Below are positions 24,766 through 33,683 of a stretch of DNA of 64,000 bases, one piece after another; the first letter of the stretch is position 1; each line of letters starts with the position of its first letter. The stretch spans positions 28,437 to 92,436 of the forward strand of contig CAIWCC010000125.1 of NCBI GenBank assembly GCA_903911085.1. The letters run 5' to 3'. The notes beneath the pieces were generated by a model, which did no database searches, was not told the DNA's origin, and was given only the letters and a program-made list of their open reading frames with translations. Source of the DNA: an uncultured Bacteroidales bacterium. Lineage in GTDB: Bacteria > Bacteroidota > Bacteroidia > Bacteroidales > Paludibacteraceae. The translations under genes were made by a program, and so were the position numbers.

Positions 24766-27558
24766 TTAAAAAGAAACCTTTAATCCCAATGAAACAGTCT
24801 TAAACATAGGGTATTTAGTAAGTCCGGCATTCGAATCCTCTGAATCAAGATCTTTTATAGTAGAGAAACTCAATAGATCGGTACCGCTAATATATAACTT
24901 TGTTTGACTTAAAGAAATCTTTTTCAGCAAACTCTCTGGCAACATATAGCTAATTTCAGCAGTCCGCAATTTAAAATATGAACCATCAGTCATCCAGAAT
25001 GAAGAGTTTCTTAAACTGTGACTTGTTGATGAAGTTGTTAATCTTGGATAATCGGCTCTTAAAACTTGAGTTGAATACTTTCCTTCACCCAAATTCCAGT
25101 AGTACGAGTTGTTCAACATTTTGTCAACTTCGGAAATTCCTTGTCCTACTAAATAAACTTCAAATCCTTTGTATTTCAAGTTTAAATTTACACCATAGTT
25201 TATCGTTGGAAATGAATGTCCGATTTGTGTTTGGTCATAACCATCAATAACATTATCACCCAAATCGTTAACGATATTTGCAAGTTTAAGATCACCTGGA
25301 CGAATTAAACCATATTGAGATTTAACACCATAAGCATCAATATCAGCTTGATCGGTATATACACCATCATAGACCCAACCAAAAATTGCATCGGTTGTTT
25401 TGCCTGTTCTGTTCAGTTGCGAATATATGTTAAATTCGTCAAGTATCTCGTTTACCGATTTGGTATACATGAAATTTCCACCTACACTAAATGAAAAGTC
25501 CTTACCAATTGATTTGCTGAAGTCGATGCTAACATCAACTCCTTTATTGCTAATAGCATTATAATTAGCAGTTGGCGAAATATTGCTCACATAACCAGGC
25601 ACTTTGTTGCTCAATACAGTTGGGATATCATAACGATATTGCTCAAAGTAATTGGCTTCTAAAGTCAATGAATTTTTAAATAATCGTGCTTCAATCCCAA
25701 AATTTGATTCTCTCGATTTTTCAAAAGTCATGTTCGGATTGCCTAATTTCGAAAGTGTGTATCCATAAATTGTTGAAGTAATTGCAGCATTGTTAATCCC
25801 AAAACGTTGCATATTGCCTGACGCATATTGATCATCGGATAGATAATAACCAACTGAATTGTCGTACCCCATTACCCCATAACTGCCTTTTAGTTTTAAA
25901 TAATTAACAACAGAAGAGCCTTTTAGAAAGCTTTCGTTAGAAATAATCCAACCTGCACCAGCACTACCAAAAAGTGCATATCTATTTCCTCTTGTAAACC
26001 TGTCAGATCCCATTAGTGAAGAAGTTGCCTCAATAACATATCTGTTGTCGTACGCATAATTTACTTGTAGGCCCAAGTTGACGTTTTTATCATCCTGCAC
26101 TGTTCCAGTAGCATCTTCAATGGTTTTCAATGATAGAGACCGTGTAGCCAAAACAAGATTTGTCAATATACTGTGTTTGCCAAAATCTCTAGCATAATTT
26201 AGGTTTGCATTTAATGCCACATTCCGAAAGAAATCGTCACTCAACTTAGCTTCAGTACCTTTTACATCATCAGTACCAACTCTGACTAAAGAATCCTCAC
26301 GAATAACATTGAAACTTGAATATTGTAAGGTTTTTCCCATTTCTATAGCGTTATATGCATCGAACCCCACGTTAACAGCAGCAGTAAGTCCTTTTAAATA
26401 ACTGTTGAAATCGAATTTCATACCGATGTTGGTTTGTACACGATAGGTTTCGCTATTCACATAACCACCGCGTGCCAAATCACCATACAGGTTAGTTTGC
26501 CCAGCCCTTGCACTCCGTCCCAATGAGTCAGTGTTTCCACGCATTCCTACAAAAAAAGGATAATCGTTTGGTCTACTTGTCGACATGGACGAGAACATAT
26601 TTGCAGAAGAAACATTGGATCTAGAACGTAATCCCATTCGACCCGAAATGTCAAGATTCATACTTATTATTTTACTAACCTTGTAGTCAAGATTACTCAT
26701 CAAATTCAAGAGATTGAACTGGTTTTGTTTACCAACTGCTTCGAGTCCACCTTCGTTGATGTATTCAACATTAAAGAAATACTTTGTATTGTTGTCGCCA
26801 CCCACTAACGAAGTATTTACTCGTTTAAAGTCTGATTGATCTTTAAGGAACGTTCCATAATAATCTTCATCTGGATATTTGCGAGGTGAAGTTTGGTTTT
26901 TATAAAGTTCAATTACCTCAGGTTTATAAGTATTTGCAGCAACATCCAAGCCATCGTTTAACCGTGCTTGGTTGTAATAATTTGCATAATCGACTGCGCC
27001 TAAAAACTTAGGCAGCGCAACGGGAGTTTTCATACCGCTTTCCACCGAAATCGACATTTTTTTCTTCATTTTCATTCCACGCTTGGTGGTTACCATAAGC
27101 ACGCCATTGGTGGCAGCACTTCCATACATCATTTTAGCTGTAATATCTTTCAGAACAGTTATTGACTCGATAGATTCCATCGAAAGATCAGATAAATTCC
27201 TGTTTGGTATTCCATCTATTACCACCATAGGAGCATCGCTGGCACCACCACGTGAACGTCCGCGAACTTTAAAACTTGCTCCCGATGAACCAGGTTCTCC
27301 AGAATATTTAAATACATAGAGTCCTGATACCAACCCAGATAATGCTGCATTGGCATTATATTCAGTTGAATGACGTAACATATCACCACTAATTACATCT
27401 ATAGCGCCAACAACCCGATCTTTAGCAATTGAAGTATATGGAAGTTGTGTTTTTTTAGAAGCAGCATTACTTACCGTGTCATTCTGCCCCGAAACGTAAG
27501 AGGAGAATGTAATTAATAAAAGTAATGCTATTATTGATTTATTCATATTGTTTTTCAT
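24766..27558 (-). CDS. susC: SusC-like TonB-dependent transporter, short form (second pair)
   Basis: A 930-residue outer-membrane receptor. After a signal peptide (ending near YVSGQ) it lacks the carboxypeptidase-regulatory-like N-terminal domain and an obvious TonB box; the plug begins almost at once (RVVGAIDVISGDMLRHS). Plug landmarks are APMVVIDGIPNRN, SIESITVLKDITAKMMYGSAATNGVLMVTTKRG. The beta-barrel follows to a terminal aromatic strand (KTVSLGLKVSF). It lies 16 bp after SusD-1 and directly before SusD-2, so the locus encodes two transporter pairs in one operon. The short N-terminus suggests a different TonB interaction from SusC-1 and perhaps import of a different or smaller oligosaccharide; this is inference. 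Confidence 0.95.
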   Translation of the reverse strand: MKNNMNKSIIALLLLITFSSYVSGQNDTVSNAASKKTQLPYTSIAKDRVVGAIDVISGDMLRHSTEYNANAALSGLVSGLYVFKYSGEPGSSGASFKVRGRSRGGASDAPMVVIDGIPNRNLSDLSMESIESITVLKDITAKMMYGSAATNGVLMVTTKRGMKMKKKMSISVESGMKTPVALPKFLGAVDYANYYNQARLNDGLDVAANTYKPEVIELYKNQTSPRKYPDEDYYGTFLKDQSDFKRVNTSLVGGDNNTKYFFNVEYINEGGLEAVGKQNQFNLLNLMSNLDYKVSKIISMNLDISGRMGLRSRSNVSSANMFSSMSTSRPNDYPFFVGMRGNTDSLGRSARAGQTNLYGDLARGGYVNSETYRVQTNIGMKFDFNSYLKGLTAAVNVGFDAYNAIEMGKTLQYSSFNVIREDSLVRVGTDDVKGTEAKLSDDFFRNVALNANLNYARDFGKHSILTNLVLATRSLSLKTIEDATGTVQDDKNVNLGLQVNYAYDNRYVIEATSSLMGSDRFTRGNRYALFGSAGAGWIISNESFLKGSSVVNYLKLKGSYGVMGYDNSVGYYLSDDQYASGNMQRFGINNAAITSTIYGYTLSKLGNPNMTFEKSRESNFGIEARLFKNSLTLEANYFEQYRYDIPTVLSNKVPGYVSNISPTANYNAISNKGVDVSIDFSKSIGKDFSFSVGGNFMYTKSVNEILDEFNIYSQLNRTGKTTDAIFGWVYDGVYTDQADIDAYGVKSQYGLIRPGDLKLANIVNDLGDNVIDGYDQTQIGHSFPTINYGVNLNLKYKGFEVYLVGQGISEVDKMLNNSYYWNLGEGKYSTQVLRADYPRLTTSSTSHSLRNSSFWMTDGSYFKLRTAEISYMLPESLLKKISLSQTKLYISGTDLLSFSTIKDLDSEDSNAGLTKYPMFKTVSLGLKVSF

Positions 27559-27574
27559 TAAATAAATTATAAAA

Positions 27575-29452
27575 TTACCAACCTGGATTTTGTTCGAACT
27601 TGCTCATCATATTTCTCGTAGATGTTGGGAAAGGGTACCAATAATGTTTATTTTCAAACACCCTAGCGGCAGTTGTAAGTTGCTGTTTTCCAAAATTAAA
27701 TCCACCACTTCCGTTTGAAGTAATATATGCTCCCCAAATTCCTTTTGAAAGGACTTCTTTTGCAACTCTCCAGCGTTTTAAATCCCACCAGCGGTGTTCT
27801 TCCGAATATAATTCACGAGCACGTTCCAACCGAATATATTCGCGGAATTTTTCTTTACTTGCATAATATTCTGGTTTTACAATTGGCATTTCTACTCTGT
27901 TGCGTACGATATTTATAGCATCAACAGCAGTCAAATTACCAATAACATCTGAACCTGTTGGTGCTATAACAGGACCATTAAGTTCGTTCGCAAGTTCTGC
28001 ATAATCGAGGTAAAGCTGTGCATATCTGATAAATGGAAATATGCGAGCGTAGCCTGTTACGTTATCAGATAAATTATTTCCTGGCCATCTGAATTTTCCA
28101 GCGGTAAAATAACCGGTAAAAATGGCATTAGCTGTACCTTCATATTTAAAATGCTTACCATCGGGTTGATTGGCTTCCAGATTTTTTGGAAGACCGCCTA
28201 CGTTCGAAGTTGTTTTGAGTGTAAGCATTGCATCACCATGGCAAAAAATGAATTTCTTAAGTCTTGGGTCGCGATTGTCATAAGGCATTGCAGGGTTCCA
28301 AGTACTTCCTTTGGCTATTGCATCCTCCAATTGCCAACCATCTTTAGTTTCGAACCATTCCACAGCATTATGCGTGGGTACACTATATGAGCCAGCCCAA
28401 CCACCATCAAAACCAGGCAAATACCAAGCAGTACCGTTACCTGATTGCTGCATGTAAGCTTGTTGTGAAGCAATAGGTGGCTGAAAAATAGCTTCATCAC
28501 TCACAGCGTCACGACCTAATCTGTAAAAATTAAGATTATAATCGGCTGTGCTATACATCTTGTAACGATTACCTGTTTTTTGTGCACTTTCAAGTGCTTC
28601 AATACAAGTTTTCATAGCTTCGGCAGCAATGGTTAAGTTGTATTCTGGAGTGCCATTAAACGAAAGACTTTGGGCACGTGGGATATTTGAATTTGGACTT
28701 GCAGCATACAATAAAATCATTTCTTTCACCGCCTTAGCTGTTGTTATAGTTACCCGTCCATTGTCTTTCGATGCAGTTTTATTCCAGTTTTCTGGAAGAT
28801 AACTTATGGCGCTGTCCAAATCTTGAACTGCCCACTTACTCGATTCCTGATATTCTGGTCGGTATTGATCAAAATCTGCATCGGACAAAAATGACTTTTG
28901 CATGTTAGGTAGTCCACCAAAGTCGCGGATAAGCATAAAGTAAAACCAGCCACGTAAAAAGTAAGCTTGACCAATTAATTGATTTTTAAGTTCCACGCGA
29001 GTATATTCCGCCTCTGGAGGAAACTTAGTCAATAAATTTGCATTTTCCAACGCCAGGTTACAAGCTCTGATTCCAGCAGCCGCTTCGGCCGGAACTTCAC
29101 GGTACCTATGTCTCATATCAAATTCTTCACCATCAAGTGTCCATCTAAAACCAGGCAAATTGCAATCCAACCAGTTTCCTTTGTTCACCCGAGTACAAAT
29201 GCCGTTTCCAGCACTAACATGTTGGGCTTCATCGCCGTAGCAACCAATTTCGCCACCAAAATCCATCCTATCGTAAACGTAATTATGTAGTAATCCATTT
29301 GCACGATCCAAAAAGCCTTTAAAATTGTAATAATCGCCAAAAACTTTCTCATTTGTAATTCCCATTTCAGGGCTTTGGTCGAGATATTCTTCGCATGAGA
29401 AAAATATCGGTGCCAAAAGTAATATCAAAATATAACTATATTTCTTTTTCAT
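27575..29452 (-). CDS. susD: SusD-like outer-membrane glycan-binding lipoprotein (first pair)
   Basis: A 625-residue SusD/RagB lipoprotein; MKKKYSYILILLLAPIFFSC gives a lipidated Cys20 followed by EEYLDQSPE. IGQAYFLRGWFYFMLIRDFGGLP is the conserved helical pair, KWAVQDLDSAISYLPENW follows, and FREYIRLERARELYSEEHRWWDLKRW is the C-terminal signature, ending in KFEQNPGW. It is 22 bp downstream of SusC-1 and forms the first transporter pair. Sequence is well separated from SusD-2, so the two pairs do not look like a recent duplication. Confidence 0.96.
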   Translation of the reverse strand: MKKKYSYILILLLAPIFFSCEEYLDQSPEMGITNEKVFGDYYNFKGFLDRANGLLHNYVYDRMDFGGEIGCYGDEAQHVSAGNGICTRVNKGNWLDCNLPGFRWTLDGEEFDMRHRYREVPAEAAAGIRACNLALENANLLTKFPPEAEYTRVELKNQLIGQAYFLRGWFYFMLIRDFGGLPNMQKSFLSDADFDQYRPEYQESSKWAVQDLDSAISYLPENWNKTASKDNGRVTITTAKAVKEMILLYAASPNSNIPRAQSLSFNGTPEYNLTIAAEAMKTCIEALESAQKTGNRYKMYSTADYNLNFYRLGRDAVSDEAIFQPPIASQQAYMQQSGNGTAWYLPGFDGGWAGSYSVPTHNAVEWFETKDGWQLEDAIAKGSTWNPAMPYDNRDPRLKKFIFCHGDAMLTLKTTSNVGGLPKNLEANQPDGKHFKYEGTANAIFTGYFTAGKFRWPGNNLSDNVTGYARIFPFIRYAQLYLDYAELANELNGPVIAPTGSDVIGNLTAVDAINIVRNRVEMPIVKPEYYASKEKFREYIRLERARELYSEEHRWWDLKRWRVAKEVLSKGIWGAYITSNGSGGFNFGKQQLTTAARVFENKHYWYPFPTSTRNMMSKFEQNPGW

Positions 29453-29474
29453 GATTTCTATTTTTACTGTTTAA

Positions 29475-32400
29475 CTATAATGAAAAGCGCATTCCTAAGT
29501 TATACCTTTTTGTAATTGGATAAACTTCAAGTTTGTTTGCTTCAGGGTCAAATTGTTTTGGAAGCGAAGACCATGTAATAAGGTTGTTTCCATTCAAATA
29601 GATTTCTAAATTTTTGACAACTTGTAGCCATTTAGCATCTTTGGAATTTACACTATACTTCAGTTCAAGATTGCGGAGACGTAAAAAATCACTTCGTCTA
29701 AATGTATACGTGCTGGCACTTGAGTTATATTTATTATCTAAAGTATGTAAAGCTGGATGTGTGGCTGTTAAATTATCTGGCGTCCAGTAATTTTTCATCT
29801 CAGTGTCTGTCATAGCAAAGTTAATACCGCCTGTGGAACTGAATTCCCATAAATAAGCCGAAGATAGCTCTTTAGAAATATCCATCATGCCATTGAACAT
29901 AGCAGATAGTGAAAACTGTTTATAAGTGACACCAAGATTAAATGCAAAAGACTTTGTAGCATACGAAGGATTCCCGATTGGGGCGCGATCTAATTGGTCA
30001 ATTTTACCATCTGCGTTATAATCCATAAATGAGAAGTCACCTGGTATTAAGTTTGTTACAATGGTTTGTGTATTGTTGTACGCATCGTCCCAACTGCCCA
30101 ACAATCCATTGTCGATATAACCCGATGACCAGCCAATAGGTTTGCCTGCTTGTTTTTGATATTCGGGAGTATAAATTGGGTCGTCTCTATCAACAATTCT
30201 GTTTTCGCTAATGGAGAAATTCCCAGATAAATAATAATCCCAATCTTTGTTGATCTTTCCGTTATATTTCAATTCAAAATCAATACCATGATTTTTTGTT
30301 TTCCCAATATTAGCATCCGGAAATACATTACCATATAAACCAGGTATAGTTCTGCGGGTCATTAGAATTCCTGTACGTTTTTCATCAAAAAAGTCAATTG
30401 TAGATCTCAATTTACCACCTAAGAATGTCATTTCAATACCTAAGTTTTGTTTCGTTGATGTTTCCCAAGTTGCATTGGCGTTAGCAGGTTTTCCTTCAAG
30501 ATAAAGTATTCCGTTGTTACCCATTGCAGTTAATGTGTTTCCATAACCGCCAGGGTAGCCATTTTCACCAGCCACGTAACCAACAGGTCCTGGATTGTAG
30601 CTCGAAATATAAGTAAAGCGTGATGCACCAAGATCGCTTCCTATTTTACCCCACGAATATCTTACTTTCATGAAATTAATGAAGTTCACATTGTTCTTAA
30701 AAATAGATTCTTCTGAAAGCACCCAACCTGTAGCAAGTGAAGGAAAAAATCCAAAACGAAGTCCGGGTGCAAATTTTTCGCTACCATTATATGCTGCGTT
30801 AATTTCAGCCAAATATTTTGACTTATATGCGTAAGTTGCTCTACCAACCCAACTTTCCTCAAAACTTGGGAAGCTGGCTCCACTTCTGGCTGTTCGGCGA
30901 CTTACCAAAGCAAGACCTGAAAATGCATGGCCTTTAATTTTTTTCTCGTACAGCAACGAACCCTCATAATATAAACTGCTGCTAAATCCTCCTAGTCCTT
31001 CACCATTAAATGTAACTAAGCTGTTTACCAAATCTTGGTCTGTCCCAAACTGTACATATTTCTGTGTAGCTGGGTCAGATAAATAATAGATAGGGTTTGC
31101 AGTAATTGAACTGCCATAAGCACGACTAAAGTTATACGACGCAGAAGCTTTGAAAAGGAAATCTTTCAAAAATCGTTGTTCAAAAACCATATCACTGAAA
31201 ATTCGTGTTGAACGCTCCATGTTTTGACCTTCACGTTCCATTTCACCTACATAGTTCATTTTGAACCAATCGGAGGCCGCATTGCCAACACCCAACTCAC
31301 CATTACTTAAAACAGGAGGTGCGCCAACTTGCACTTGTTGATACAATCTGGCTAAGTACTGCTCATCACCACCTGTGCCTATTGAACCAATACCATTGCG
31401 AGCAGAATATGTAACGCGGTTACCACTCCAGTTTTTAAAATCGCCCGAAAGGTTTACTTTCACCTTGGTGGTTTTAGTAAATTTAAAATCGAGGTTACTA
31501 CGCCAGTTATAGCGGCTTTGTGAAGTTCTTGGATCAAACTCCTTTTGTTTTTTGAGATTGAAAATATCTCCATCGTAATTGTATCCAAACGATGTGAAAT
31601 ACGTAACAAAATCTTTACCACCCGTTACGTTTACATTGTAGGCGCTTGATTTACCAGTGCCTATCATTGTATTCACCCAATTGGTGTACGTATAAAAGTT
31701 AGTATCACGGTTAGGATTACGCCACATATCTATTTCACTTTGAGGTCTTAATAAACTGTATAGACCATCGTTTTTAGCTGCCACGTTGTAATACTCCAAG
31801 GATTTGTCGTATGTATCAAAATAATCTGTTTCAACTGCTGGGCTTTTATGAGTCCAGTTACCTGTGAACGAAACTTTAGGAGCACCTTTTATACCTCTTT
31901 TTGTGGTGATTAGGACAACACCGTTAGCAGCTTTTACTCCATACACAGCTGTGGCAGAAGCATCTTTTAATACCGAAATAGACTCAACTTCATTTGGATC
32001 CAAATCATTAAAGTCTCTTTCTACTCCATCCACCACAAAAAGCGGATTACTATTTACCCAAGATGCTTGCCCACGGATAAGAATATTAGCGGCGGTTGCA
32101 CCTGGCTGTCCAGCAGCTTGCATGGTAGATACACCTGGAAGCAAGCCCGTTAATGCCTCCGAAATCGTTGACACATTACCAGCTTTCAGAATTTCCGCAC
32201 CTGTTGTTTGAGTTATTGAACCCACAACAGTTTTCTTGTTTTGGGTACCAAAACCCACTACAACTACATCCTTTAACATCTCAGCATCAGATGCTAATGT
32301 TACATTAATACTTGTTTGTTTACCTACCTTTATTTCTTGGGTTTTTAAGCCAATATAACTGTAAACCAGCGTAACATTTTGTAAATTCTTTAATGACAAT

Positions 32401-32558
32401 GAGTACGCACCATTTTTGTCTGTAATAGTTCCAACTCCAGCAGAACCTTTTATAAAAACACTCGCACCAATTAATGTCTCTCCTTCGTTATCGAACACTT
32501 TACCTGTTATTGGTTTTGTTTGACCACTAACTGTGTTCGATGTTAAGGTAACCAACAT
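29475..32558 (-). CDS. susC: SusC-like TonB-dependent transporter (first pair), true start likely lost by a one-base shift
   Basis: A 1027-residue outer-membrane receptor as read from the ATG at 32558. N-terminal carboxypeptidase-regulatory-like domain (about 16-92, ITGKVFDNEGETLIGASVFIKG), a probable TonB box (DVVVVGFGTQ, about 97-106), a plug (GLLPGVSTMQAAGQPG, NPLFVVDGVERDF, SISVLKDASATAVYGVKAANGVVLITTKRG), then the barrel ending in YNLGMRFSL. The frame is open 16 codons further upstream, and a natural start with a full signal peptide (MKKKWNFKTG, LIYSLLLMLVTLTSN) exists at 32610. It is out of frame by one base because of a run of ten A in the gene. Starting at 32558 leaves a shortened export signal. 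It is the first gene after operator copy c and heads the transport operon. Confidence 0.95.
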   Translation of the reverse strand: MLVTLTSNTVSGQTKPITGKVFDNEGETLIGASVFIKGSAGVGTITDKNGAYSLSLKNLQNVTLVYSYIGLKTQEIKVGKQTSINVTLASDAEMLKDVVVVGFGTQNKKTVVGSITQTTGAEILKAGNVSTISEALTGLLPGVSTMQAAGQPGATAANILIRGQASWVNSNPLFVVDGVERDFNDLDPNEVESISVLKDASATAVYGVKAANGVVLITTKRGIKGAPKVSFTGNWTHKSPAVETDYFDTYDKSLEYYNVAAKNDGLYSLLRPQSEIDMWRNPNRDTNFYTYTNWVNTMIGTGKSSAYNVNVTGGKDFVTYFTSFGYNYDGDIFNLKKQKEFDPRTSQSRYNWRSNLDFKFTKTTKVKVNLSGDFKNWSGNRVTYSARNGIGSIGTGGDEQYLARLYQQVQVGAPPVLSNGELGVGNAASDWFKMNYVGEMEREGQNMERSTRIFSDMVFEQRFLKDFLFKASASYNFSRAYGSSITANPIYYLSDPATQKYVQFGTDQDLVNSLVTFNGEGLGGFSSSLYYEGSLLYEKKIKGHAFSGLALVSRRTARSGASFPSFEESWVGRATYAYKSKYLAEINAAYNGSEKFAPGLRFGFFPSLATGWVLSEESIFKNNVNFINFMKVRYSWGKIGSDLGASRFTYISSYNPGPVGYVAGENGYPGGYGNTLTAMGNNGILYLEGKPANANATWETSTKQNLGIEMTFLGGKLRSTIDFFDEKRTGILMTRRTIPGLYGNVFPDANIGKTKNHGIDFELKYNGKINKDWDYYLSGNFSISENRIVDRDDPIYTPEYQKQAGKPIGWSSGYIDNGLLGSWDDAYNNTQTIVTNLIPGDFSFMDYNADGKIDQLDRAPIGNPSYATKSFAFNLGVTYKQFSLSAMFNGMMDISKELSSAYLWEFSSTGGINFAMTDTEMKNYWTPDNLTATHPALHTLDNKYNSSASTYTFRRSDFLRLRNLELKYSVNSKDAKWLQVVKNLEIYLNGNNLITWSSLPKQFDPEANKLEVYPITKRYNLGMRFSL

Positions 32559-32597
32559 TAATAATAGGGAATAAATTAACCCTGTTTTAAAATTCCA

Positions 32598-32607
32598 TTT
32601 TTTTTTT
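32598..32607 (-). other. A10 homopolymer immediately after the probable SusC start codon
   Basis: The minus strand reads ATG (32610-32608), ten A (32607-32598), TGG. Nine A would join the ATG in frame to WNFKTG, LIYSLLLM and the SusC frame; with ten the reading ends after seven codons (MKKKMEF stop). Such a tract can slip in replication or transcription, or be a sequencing error. Confidence 0.65.
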
Positions 32608-32793
32608 CATTGTGATTTTTTTAATAATAATCTCAATTAATTTCTCAATTTAATCCTTATTTATTTTTTATTTGATAAAATCAATAAAGATATAGATTTA
32701 ACGAACTCTCTAAACCATTATAAGCATAAATTGTCATGTTTTTTTCTACATTAGTTTATTTTTTTAGTTTATAAGTATGTGTGATTTGTTCTG

Positions 32794-32856
32794 CAAATAT
32801 AGTACTCTGGATATCCAAAAATGTGTTACAAACTGTTTTTTATATGTGATAAACTG
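32794..32856 (-). promoter_or_regulatory. Operator copy c plus promoter for the SusC/D operon
   Basis: TGTTACAAACTG (32824-32835) and TGTGATAAACTG (32845-32856) are direct repeats 21 bp apart. TATATTTG on the minus strand (32801-32794), a full match to TAnnTTTG, lies 23 bp from the proximal box. Unlike the other copies there is a long leader of about 180 nt to the probable ATG at 32610, and the A-rich box beyond the distal repeat is weaker (TTTTTGTT). The long leader may carry post-transcriptional control. Confidence 0.75.
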
Positions 32857-32875
32857 TTTTTGTTCGTTTAATTAA

Positions 32876-33670
32876 CTAATCTAATCGTTTGTATTCTTTT
32901 TCTAATCGAGGTTTTACTATTTGTACCCATTTTTCGTATCCTTTTGCATTTACATGTAATGAATCAGCAAGGAAAAATTCTCCACTTGACAATCCTTTCT
33001 CATTTAACAAAGACGTGTTCATGTCCAAATAGCCACAATTCTTTCTTTTTGCTATAATAAATTCTAGAAAATTATTAACCTCATCTACTTTAGCCCAATG
33101 TGCTTTTCGTAAAATACTCTTTTTAATCCCACAGAATACAATTTTTGATTTTGGTAACTTGCTGTGATAAACTTGTTCCAGATAGCTAAAAAGAAGTTTT
33201 ATTGTGGCTACTTTAGGCATAGTAATGTCATTTTCGACATAAACAAAAATAAGTTTGGGTTGTAATTTATAAAGATAACTATCAGAAAAATAGACCATAT
33301 CCAATACTTTTGAACCACCAAAACCTCTATTTATAACTGGAATAGGAGCCATGTCTACCGGTAAAGATTTCCATTTGGTAAATGATGAACTACCTGTAAA
33401 TACCACATCGAAATGAGTACGATTATTCACACTGTCATCTTTTGCAAAACGAACCATATCTCCCTGAAAGTTTTTAGGAACAACGTAGCAATTCATTAGT
33501 GAATCAATTACTCTTATCTCATTGGGATTGAAAATTTTCGAACTTGGTTTTGGAAAGTGAAGTTCTGTTAAAGCTGGTGCGTTAATGCTTTGTGCTGAAA
33601 TAGCAGAAATTCCAACGGTAAATACATGAAAATATAGAATTGCTCGTAGAAAAATAGATTTAATTTGCAT
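32876..33670 (-). CDS. Secreted SGNH/GDSL-family hydrolase
   Basis: A 264-residue exported SGNH hydrolase. A signal peptide (to about residue 26, ISAQS) is followed by DVVFTGSSSFTKW (block I, G-x-S with Ser95 the probable nucleophile), VINRGFGGSKVLDM (block II Gly), FVYVENDI (block III Asn), and FLADSLHVNAKGYEKW (block V, Asp236 and His239). These enzymes commonly deacetylate polysaccharide or oligosaccharide chains. No T9SS domain. It is the last gene of the HTCS-GH3-SGNH group, 13 bp after the GH3 stop. An 11/12 match to one operator half-site lies inside its coding sequence (33163-33174) but has no partner 21 bp away. Confidence 0.88.
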   Translation of the reverse strand: MQIKSIFLRAILYFHVFTVGISAISAQSINAPALTELHFPKPSSKIFNPNEIRVIDSLMNCYVVPKNFQGDMVRFAKDDSVNNRTHFDVVFTGSSSFTKWKSLPVDMAPIPVINRGFGGSKVLDMVYFSDSYLYKLQPKLIFVYVENDITMPKVATIKLLFSYLEQVYHSKLPKSKIVFCGIKKSILRKAHWAKVDEVNNFLEFIIAKRKNCGYLDMNTSLLNEKGLSSGEFFLADSLHVNAKGYEKWVQIVKPRLEKEYKRLD

Positions 33671-33683
33671 AATATTTTAGTTT

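Noticed and set aside
33163..33174. TGTGATAAACTT, an 11/12 match to the operator half-site
   Set aside because: It lies inside the SGNH coding sequence and has no second box 21 bp to either side and no -7 element, so it is probably chance.
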